Part shown: one piece after another, positions 57,773 through 64,000 of the stretch
Layout of the letters: the number at the start of each line of letters is the position of its first letter
Position numbering within the stretch: position 1 is the first letter of the stretch
Assembly (NCBI RefSeq): GCF_029278565.1
Contig: NZ_CP119559.1
Span: 868,001-932,000, forward strand
From: Haloarcula halophila
GTDB taxonomy: Archaea; Halobacteriota; Halobacteria; Halobacteriales; Haloarculaceae
Length of the DNA stretch: 64,000 nt
Reading direction: 5' to 3'
Program-made: the position numbers and the translations under genes
Notes under the pieces: generated by a model
Told to the model about the DNA's origin: nothing
The model's database searches: none
What the model saw: only the letters and a program-made list of their open reading frames with translations

Positions 57773-58192
57773 GTGTCTGACGGGTTCGTCCCGGGCGAGA
57801 TCATCCCCGGCGAGGGGACAGTAACGCTGAACGAGGGCCGGGACACCGCCGAGGTAACCGTCGGCAATACCGGCGACCGACCGGTCCAGGTGGGCTCGCA
57901 CTTCCACTTCTTCGAGGCCAACGCCGCCCTAGAGTTCGACCGCGAGGCGGCCTTCGGAATGCGGCTGAATATCCCGGCCGGAACAGCCGTCCGGTTCGAG
58001 CCGGGCGACGAACAGACCGTCGAACTCGTCGATATCGGCGGCAAGCGGGTCGCCCGCGGGATGAACGGGATGGTCGACGGCAGCGTCGACACCGACCCGA
58101 GTGACGCGCTCGAACGGCTCCGGGCGGCCGGCTTCGGCGACACGGGGACCGACGAGAGCGGACCGCGAAACGACGAGGAGGGAGAGGAATGA
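57773..58192 (+). CDS. ureB: Urease beta subunit
   Basis: 139 residues with GTG start. UreB beta-barrel motifs: [58 protein letters not shown]. The C-terminal 35 residues are an acidic extension typical of haloarchaea. The stop overlaps the ureC ATG. Confidence 0.96.
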   Translation: MSDGFVPGEIIPGEGTVTLNEGRDTAEVTVGNTGDRPVQVGSHFHFFEANAALEFDREAAFGMRLNIPAGTAVRFEPGDEQTVELVDIGGKRVARGMNGMVDGSVDTDPSDALERLRAAGFGDTGTDESGPRNDEEGEE

Positions 58193-59895
58193 CACGAGAG
58201 ATCGACCGTGACAACTACGCCGAACTGTACGGGCCGACCGAGGGCGACAAGGTCCGTCTCGGCGACACCGAACTGTTCGCCGAGGTCGAGAGAGACCTCC
58301 GGACCCACGGCGACGAAGCCGTCTTCGGCGGCGGGAAGACGCTCCGTGACGGCCTCGGACAGGCCCCCGGCGTCACCCAGGAGGAGGGCGCACTCGACTG
58401 GGTCATCACCAACGCGACGATCATCGACCCGAAACTCGGGATCGTCGCAGGCGACATCGGCATCCGGAACGGCGAGATCGCCGGTATCGGGAAGGCCGGC
58501 AATCCGGACACGATGGACGGCGTCGACATGGTCGTCGGCCCGTCGACGGACGCCTATCCCGCCGAGGGGAAGATCGCGACAACCGGCGGTCTGGACATCC
58601 ACATCCACTGGAACTCCGCACAGTTGCACGAACACGCGCTCTCCTCGGGGATCACGACGATGCTCGGCGGCGGCTACGGCGGCGGCGCGACGACCTGTAC
58701 GACCGGCCCCGAGAACATCAAGCGGTTCCTCCAGGCCGCCGAGGCCTGGCCGGTCAACGTCGGCTTCTACGGGAAGGGCAACGCCTCCGATCCGGAACCG
58801 CTACGCGAACAGGTCGAGGCCGGCGCCTGTGCGCTGAAACTCCACGAGGACTGGGGCTCGATGCCCGCCGCCATCGACACGGCGCTTTCCGTCGCCGAGG
58901 ACGAGGACATCCAGGTGTGTATGCACACCGACACGCTCAACGAAGCCGGCTTCGTCGAGAACACCTTCAGCGCCGTCGACGGCCGGACGATGCACCTGTT
59001 CCACATCGAGGGGGCCGGCGGGGGCCACGCCCCGGACATCATGGAGATGGTCGGCCAGCCCAACATGCTCCCCTCGTCGACGAACCCCTCGATGCCCTAC
59101 ACGGACAACACGTTCGACGAGCACCTGGACATGGTGATGGTCTGCCACCACCTCAACCCGGACGTCCCCGAGGACGTCGCCTTCGCCGAATCCCGGGTCC
59201 GGGCCGAGACCATCGCCGCCGAAGACGTCCTCCACGACATGGGCGCCATCTCGATGATGACCTCGGACTCCCAGGCGATGGGCCGGATGGCCGAGGTCAT
59301 CTCACGGACCTGGCAGACGGCCTCGAAGATGAAGTCCCAGCGGGGGCCGCTGCCCGAGGACGAAGGGTCCGGTGCCGACAACTTCCGGATCAAACGCTAC
59401 ATCTCGAAGTACACGATCAACCCGGCCATCTCGGCGGGAATCGACGAGTACGTCGGGACCCTGGAACCGGGGAAGATCGCCGATATCTGCCTGTGGGACC
59501 CCGCCTTCTTCGGGGTGAAGCCGGCGATGACGTTCAAGGGCGGCTTCCCGGTCCACTCCGAGATGGGCGAGGCCAACGGTTCGCTGATGACCTGCGAGCC
59601 GATCCTCCAGCGCGAGCGGGCCGGCGCCGTCGGCAAGGCCAAACACGCGCTCTCGCTGTCGTTCGTCTCGCCTGCCGCCGCCGAACGCGGCGTCGGCGAG
59701 GAGTACGGCCTCGATTCGACGGTCGTCCCGATCGAGGGCGCTCGCACGCCCGGGAAAGGCGACATGGTGTACAACGACTACTGTCCCGACGACATCGAGG
59801 TCGATCCCGAGACCTTCGAGGTCGAGGTCGACGGCGAGAACGTCACCTGTGAACCGTCCTCCGAACTGCCACTCGCACAGCGGTACCTGCTATGA
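58189..59895 (+). CDS. ureC: Urease alpha (catalytic) subunit
   Basis: 568 residues. All active-site residues are in place compared with Klebsiella: His pair in DIHIHW, the Lys to be carbamylated in ALKLHEDWG, His in CMHTDT and [11 protein letters not shown], flap Cys-His in MVCHHLNPD, Arg in ESRVRAETI and Asp in TSDSQAMG. It hydrolyses urea to ammonia and carbamate with two nickel ions. Overlaps ureB and ureA by four bases each. Confidence 0.98.
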   Translation: MTREIDRDNYAELYGPTEGDKVRLGDTELFAEVERDLRTHGDEAVFGGGKTLRDGLGQAPGVTQEEGALDWVITNATIIDPKLGIVAGDIGIRNGEIAGIGKAGNPDTMDGVDMVVGPSTDAYPAEGKIATTGGLDIHIHWNSAQLHEHALSSGITTMLGGGYGGGATTCTTGPENIKRFLQAAEAWPVNVGFYGKGNASDPEPLREQVEAGACALKLHEDWGSMPAAIDTALSVAEDEDIQVCMHTDTLNEAGFVENTFSAVDGRTMHLFHIEGAGGGHAPDIMEMVGQPNMLPSSTNPSMPYTDNTFDEHLDMVMVCHHLNPDVPEDVAFAESRVRAETIAAEDVLHDMGAISMMTSDSQAMGRMAEVISRTWQTASKMKSQRGPLPEDEGSGADNFRIKRYISKYTINPAISAGIDEYVGTLEPGKIADICLWDPAFFGVKPAMTFKGGFPVHSEMGEANGSLMTCEPILQRERAGAVGKAKHALSLSFVSPAAAERGVGEEYGLDSTVVPIEGARTPGKGDMVYNDYCPDDIEVDPETFEVEVDGENVTCEPSSELPLAQRYLL

Positions 59896-60245
59896 AACTC
59901 ACAGCCAAAGAGCAAGAACGGCTCACGGTCTTCACTGCGGCAGAGGTCGCACGGCGTCGCAAGGAGCGCGGCGTCCTGCTGAACCACCCCGAAGCGGTCG
60001 CGTACATCAGCGACTGGTGTATCGAGCGCGGACGGGAGGGCCAGTCGGTCGCGGAGATCCGGGCGGGTGCGTCCCAACTGCTGGGCCGCGACGACGTCAT
60101 GGACGGCGTCCCGGAGATGATCGACATGATCCAGGTCGAGCCGGTCTTTCCCGACGGGACGAAGCTGGTGACCGTCCACGACCCGATCCGTTCAGATAGC
60201 GTCGGGACCGCCGATCAGGGCGACGACGAGAGCACGGACACATGA
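59892..60245 (+). CDS. ureA: Urease gamma subunit
   Basis: 117 residues: [54 protein letters not shown]. The C-terminus has an acidic tail. In haloarchaea ureA commonly follows ureC, as here. Confidence 0.96.
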   Translation: MKLTAKEQERLTVFTAAEVARRRKERGVLLNHPEAVAYISDWCIERGREGQSVAEIRAGASQLLGRDDVMDGVPEMIDMIQVEPVFPDGTKLVTVHDPIRSDSVGTADQGDDESTDT

Positions 60246-60865
60246 GCAAGACACACCGCGACGTGGCGACCGTCGGCGTCGGCGGCCCCGTCGGCTCGGG
60301 CAAGACGGCGCTGCTGTCGGAACTCGTCCCGAAACTCCGCGATGCGGGGCTGGACGTCGGCGTCATCGCCAACGACATCCTCACACAGGAAGACGCCGAC
60401 CGACTGCGCGAGCGGTTCGCCGACGTGGTCCCCGAAGACCTCGTCGCCGGCGTCGAGACCGGTGCCTGCCCGCACACGGGCATCCGCGAGGACCCATCGA
60501 TGAACCTCCAGCAGATCGATTCCTTCGTCGAGGAGCACCCTGAACTGGACGTGGTCCTCGTCGAGAGCGGCGGGGACAACCTCGCGGCGACGTTCAACCC
60601 CGAACTCGCGGACTTCTCGCTGTACGTCATCTCGGTCGCCGAGGGCGAGGACATCCCCCGCAAGCGCGGCCCCGGCGTCGTCGACTGTGACCTGCTCGTG
60701 ATCAACAAGACGGACCTGGCGCCCCACGTCGGCGTCGACGTCGACGTGCTCGAATCGGATGCCCACGAGGTCCGGGAGGGACCCACCGTCTTCACCAACT
60801 GCAAGGCCGGCGAGGGCGTCGACGAGGTGATGGCCCACATCGACGAAGGGGTGCTGTTCGCCTGA
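60242..60865 (+). CDS. ureG: Urease accessory GTPase UreG
   Basis: 207 residues. P-loop [12 protein letters not shown]; Cys-Pro-His metal motif in [23 protein letters not shown]; guanine motif [12 protein letters not shown]-dependent nickel delivery to apo-urease with UreD and UreF. Confidence 0.97.
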   Translation: MSKTHRDVATVGVGGPVGSGKTALLSELVPKLRDAGLDVGVIANDILTQEDADRLRERFADVVPEDLVAGVETGACPHTGIREDPSMNLQQIDSFVEEHPELDVVLVESGGDNLAATFNPELADFSLYVISVAEGEDIPRKRGPGVVDCDLLVINKTDLAPHVGVDVDVLESDAHEVREGPTVFTNCKAGEGVDEVMAHIDEGVLFA

Positions 60866-61791
60866 TGGCAACGGACGGTGAGCCGCTGCCGGAGGAGACG
60901 GACGCTCCCCACCCGACCTTCGCCGAGTACGCCGCCGAGCCGGTTCCACAGGCCGCCGTCGGCGCGCCGGGGAAAGACGGCGTCCTCGAACTGACCTTCG
61001 CCGACACCGCGGGCGGAACCGCGCTCGTCGAGGACTACGCGACGGTGCCGTTCCACATCTCCGGGACGCTGGGCCACGACCCGCATCCCGACGCCGAGAC
61101 GGTGTTCGTCCAGTCGCCGACCGGCGGGATCGCTCAGGGCGACCGCCACGATATCACGGTGACCGTCCGCGAGGGCGCCGTCGCCAACGTCTCGACACAG
61201 AGTTCGACGAAAGTCCAGTCGATGGAGTGTAACTACGCGGCCGCCGACACCACCCTCTCGGTCGAGGCCGGCGGCCACTTAGACTACGTCCCGGAGCCGA
61301 CCATCCTCCACGAGAACGCACGGTACTGTCAGGACCTCCGGCTGGAGTTGGCGGCGGACGCGACGGCCGTCCTCAGCGACGTGGTCGTCCCCGGGCGACT
61401 CGCCCGCGGCGAGGCGTTCGCCTTCGAGCGGTACCGCTCAACCGTGGAGGCAGCAGGCCCCGACGGGCTGCTGTTTACCGACACCACGCACCTAGCTCCC
61501 GAGGAGGACGACCCGACGGTACCGGGGATGCTCGGTGAGTTCGCCGTCTACGGGACGGCGTTCGTCGTCGCCCCCGATGCGGATATCGACGGTCTGAGCG
61601 ACGCTATCCACGAGGTCGTCGCCGACCGTGAGGCCCGGGCGGGCGCGAGTGCCCTCCCGAACGACGCGGGCGTCTCAGTCCGTGCGCTGGGCCACCGAGC
61701 GGAGACGGTGACGGCCACGCTCCGGGCGGCCTGGAACCACGCACGACAGGAATTGCTGGGGGCACCCGCACCCAGCGGGAGGAAGTACTGA
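60865..61791 (+). CDS. ureD: Urease accessory protein UreD/UreH
   Basis: 308 residues. UreD features: VFVQSPTGGIAQGDRHDITV, VSTQSSTKVQSM, YVPEPTILHENARYCQD, DVVVPGRLARGEAF. Scaffold that binds apo-urease and UreFG. ATG overlaps the ureG stop (TGATG). Confidence 0.94.
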   Translation: MATDGEPLPEETDAPHPTFAEYAAEPVPQAAVGAPGKDGVLELTFADTAGGTALVEDYATVPFHISGTLGHDPHPDAETVFVQSPTGGIAQGDRHDITVTVREGAVANVSTQSSTKVQSMECNYAAADTTLSVEAGGHLDYVPEPTILHENARYCQDLRLELAADATAVLSDVVVPGRLARGEAFAFERYRSTVEAAGPDGLLFTDTTHLAPEEDDPTVPGMLGEFAVYGTAFVVAPDADIDGLSDAIHEVVADREARAGASALPNDAGVSVRALGHRAETVTATLRAAWNHARQELLGAPAPSGRKY

Positions 61792-62384
61792 TGCGCATCG
61801 CCGACAGCTACCTCGGCCACCGCGAGGACACCGCCGTCCAGGAACGACTGGCCGAGGCCGATCCGGTGACCGTCGTCCTCTCGGACACGGAGCGACAGCG
61901 CTCGCGGGTCCGGACCCGAACCGACGACGGCCGCGATCTCGGGATCGTCGTCCCGCAGGACTTGGGCGACGGCGACGTACTGGCCGCCGACGACGGGACT
62001 CTCGTCGTCGTCGAACTGGCGTCGATCGACGCGCTGGTCCTCGATCTGGCCGGGAGCGACATCACGCCGACGGCCGCACTGGAGTTGGGCCACACCCTCG
62101 GGAACCGCCACTGGGATCTCGCCCTCCGGGACGGGGAGGCGCTCTTTCCGGTCCCCGACAGCCGCGAGCGGATGGACGCCATCGTCGAGGGGGAACTCCC
62201 GGCGGATGTCGACTACCGCTACGAGACCGTTCGGCCGACGCTGTTCGACGACGGCGACTCGCCGGACGACCATCGACACGAGCACAGCCACGGGCACGAG
62301 CATGGACACGACGACGATCACAGCCACGAGCATAGCCACGACCACGGCGTCCACACCATCGACGACCGGGAGGGAGACACGTGA
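61791..62384 (+). CDS. ureE: Urease nickel metallochaperone UreE
   Basis: 197 residues. The N-terminal UreE domain (VTVVLSDTERQRSRVRTRTD, ALELGHTLGNRHW) is followed by a His-rich tail from about residue 160 to 184 with roughly a dozen His in HEHGHD-type repeats, able to store several Ni2+. Confidence 0.94.
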   Translation: MRIADSYLGHREDTAVQERLAEADPVTVVLSDTERQRSRVRTRTDDGRDLGIVVPQDLGDGDVLAADDGTLVVVELASIDALVLDLAGSDITPTAALELGHTLGNRHWDLALRDGEALFPVPDSRERMDAIVEGELPADVDYRYETVRPTLFDDGDSPDDHRHEHSHGHEHGHDDDHSHEHSHDHGVHTIDDREGDT

Positions 62385-63070
62385 GCGACGACGCCACCCT
62401 CAGTGCCTTCCGTCTCGCCGACTCGTTCCTGCCGGTCGGGACCTACACCGTCTCCTACGGCCTCGAACAGTTCACCCAGGACGACCGGATCGACGACGCC
62501 GACGATCTCCGTGAACTGCTCGGAACCTACCTCCGTCGCCAGGTCGGACCTGCCGAACTGGTCGCGCTGCGGGCCGCACACGCCACAGCCACTACCGGCG
62601 ACCTCGACGGCATCTGCGAGGCCGACCGCCGGCTGAGCGCGGTGACGCTCTCCGCGGAGTTCCGCGAGAGCGCCCAGCAGTCCGGCGACCGACTGCTCTC
62701 CCTCCAGCGTGAACTACAGGACGAGGACACGCTGGAGCGGTACGCCGAGCGCGTCGCGGCCGGGGACGCACCCGGCAACTACGCTGTCGTTCTGGGCGTG
62801 ACCACCGCACTGGCCGGGATCGAGGTCCGGCGAGCCTGTCTGCTGTGCTGTCACGGGTTCGTTACCGGCCTGCTCGGGGCCGCCCAGCGGTTGCTCTCGC
62901 TGGGGCATACCGACGCCCAGCGCGTGCTGGACGACCTCCGGCCGGTGATGGTCGAAGCCGTCGACGACAGCGACGATACCGACCTCGACGAGATGGCCCC
63001 GTTCGCGCCACTTGTCGACGTTCTCGCGGCCGAACACGAGCGTGCCGAGCGACGCCTGTTCGCGAGTTGA
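62381..63070 (+). CDS. ureF: Urease accessory protein UreF
   Basis: 229 residues, all helical: FRLADSFLPVGTYTVSYGLE (the SDS-FP-G-x-x-x-S-x-G-like start), VALRAAHATATTGD, GNYAVVLGVTTALAGI. Acts with UreD and UreG. Last gene of ureBACGDEF, which is tiled by four-base or one-base overlaps throughout. Confidence 0.94.
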   Translation: MSDDATLSAFRLADSFLPVGTYTVSYGLEQFTQDDRIDDADDLRELLGTYLRRQVGPAELVALRAAHATATTGDLDGICEADRRLSAVTLSAEFRESAQQSGDRLLSLQRELQDEDTLERYAERVAAGDAPGNYAVVLGVTTALAGIEVRRACLLCCHGFVTGLLGAAQRLLSLGHTDAQRVLDDLRPVMVEAVDDSDDTDLDEMAPFAPLVDVLAAEHERAERRLFAS

Positions 63071-63161
63071 TCTGTTCTCGTATTTTACTCTTCGGGAGAA
63101 ATGCGGGATCGGTGCGGTCTCAAGTCGCCTTCATGCCACAGCCACCGGCAGTACAGCGTGC

Positions 63162-63617
63162 ATGGCAACGAACACACAGACTACGGCAGAGACGGAGGTA
63201 TTGCTGGACGACTGGCAGGCCGGTGTCGTCGGTGGAATCGCGGGAGCAGCGGTCATGGCCGTCCTCGTCTCGGTCATGAACGCGGCCGTTCTGAACGGAG
63301 CGATCCCGGGGCTGTACGGACTCTCCGGTGGCGTCGCTGGCTGGACGGTACACCTCTCACACGGTGCCGTCCTCGGAGTCGTCTTCGCGGCGCTGATCAG
63401 GTCGATCGGCGGGGGATCGACCGGGAGAACCGTCGGTCTCGGCATCGCCTGGGGCGTCGCGACCTGGATCGGTCTGGCGGCGCTCGTGATGCCGCTCTGG
63501 CTGCGTGCAGTCGGGTTCCCCCAGGCACCACCGGTCCCCAACTTCGCGATTCCGAGCCTCCTCTGGCACGTCGTCTACGGCGGGGTCCTGGGCGTGGCCT
63601 ACGCGGTGCTGCGTTGA
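63162..63617 (+). CDS. Small multi-pass membrane protein
   Basis: 151 residues from ATG 63162 with four hydrophobic helices, Gly/Ala-rich (VVGGIAGAAVMAVLVS, GLGIAWGVATWIGLAALVM, LWHVVYGGVLGVAYAVLR). Similar short membrane proteins are common in haloarchaea; no function is known. It is 91 bases after ureF on the same strand but looks unrelated to it. Confidence 0.78.
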   Translation: MATNTQTTAETEVLLDDWQAGVVGGIAGAAVMAVLVSVMNAAVLNGAIPGLYGLSGGVAGWTVHLSHGAVLGVVFAALIRSIGGGSTGRTVGLGIAWGVATWIGLAALVMPLWLRAVGFPQAPPVPNFAIPSLLWHVVYGGVLGVAYAVLR

Positions 63618-63638
63618 GCGGGTGCCAGAGAGACTGGT

Positions 63639-64000
63639 TCACTCCGGGGGCCGGAATACCCGTATCGTATCGCGTTTTCCGGTCGTCGATTCGACCTCGG
63701 TCATCCCCCGCTCGGAGAACACCTCGTTCCAGTCCCGATAGTACAGCGGTAAATCGTCGTCGACGTAGTTGACCGTCCCGGCCTCGCCGCTCTCGTTCTC
63801 GACGGTGACCAGAAGTTCGCCGGCGATCCGTGCGATGTCGTCGAACACCCACGTCGAATCAGGATGGATGTGCTGGAGTGTCTCGACGGAGAAGACCACG
63901 TCGAACGCGTCGTCGTCGAGGTCGGTGACGAACTCCTCGATCGATGCGGCATGGAAGGTGCCGTCGGCCGCCAGATCGGGATACGTCTCGGCCAACACGT
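63639..64000 (-). CDS. Class I SAM-dependent methyltransferase, N-terminus beyond window
   Basis: About 120 C-terminal residues are visible. The strand and loop DAFDVVFSVETLQHIHPDS is the post-motif region of small-molecule methyltransferases, followed by IAGELLVTVENESG and a C-terminal SERGMTEVESTTGKRDT. The start and the SAM-binding glycine motif lie past the right edge. Substrate unknown. Confidence 0.85.
   Translation of the reverse strand, partial: VLAETYPDLAADGTFHAASIEEFVTDLDDDAFDVVFSVETLQHIHPDSTWVFDDIARIAGELLVTVENESGEAGTVNYVDDDLPLYYRDWNEVFSERGMTEVESTTGKRDTIRVFRPPE

Overview
The window is a GC-rich archaeal chromosome segment from a haloarchaeon (class Halobacteria). Evidence is the acidic proteome, Tat-dependent (twin-arginine) export and lipoprotein signals, halocyanin, archaeal aCPSF1/FttA and eIF1A, UPF0058 and a DUF5786-like protein, TATA-type promoters with many leaderless or overlapping genes, and an archaeal 16S-23S-5S rRNA operon with processing stems. 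I cannot fix the genus by eye.

Layout. 1-5906 (minus strand): a type II DMSO-reductase-family molybdoenzyme operon in the order alpha, beta, TorD-like chaperone, heme-b gamma; the gamma gene runs off the left edge. 6280-7215: a poorly understood stretch with two small tRNA-like elements flanking a 102-residue orphan protein. 7384-8067: halocyanin. 8078-14083 (minus): a five-gene phospho-signalling cluster of VWA protein, Ser/Thr kinase with FHA, PP2C phosphatase, FHA/zinc-ribbon protein and membrane/zinc-ribbon protein. 14261-19752: DUF3179 lipoprotein with membrane partner, esterase, ring-cleaving-dioxygenase-like VOC protein and a cytoplasmic GH3 glycosidase. 19850-25356 (minus): rRNA operon. 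25523-26182: eIF1A and UPF0058. 26523-33319: two MoeA genes, an Fe-ADH-like gene, a CoA-disulfide-reductase-like flavoprotein, HxlR regulator and CoA-binding protein. 33316-37237: two exported-protein genes carrying three apparent single-base deletions. 37408-46749: TrmB-like regulator, BolA and monothiol glutaredoxin, DUF5786-like protein, FttA, DHH phosphoesterase, agmatinase family, CBS/CorC membrane protein and an AbrB-PhoU regulator.

47170-63070 is a complete urea/nickel block: an SSS symporter, a JAMM-like protein, the urea ABC transporter urtABCDE, the nickel regulator nikR, a nickel ECF-type transporter (cbiMNQO) and ureBACGDEF. Urea enters by UrtABCDE (and perhaps the symporter), nickel by CbiMNQO under NikR, and UreEGDF load nickel into UreABC. 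A 26-bp dyad overlaps the cbiM promoter, and a related sequence motif lies upstream of the symporter and of urtA.

The window ends with a small membrane protein and a partial methyltransferase. The least-explained items are the VWA-kinase-phosphatase-FHA cluster, the tRNA-like pair at 6280-6717 and the shared motif of the urea block. No CRISPR array, transposase or integrase was seen.
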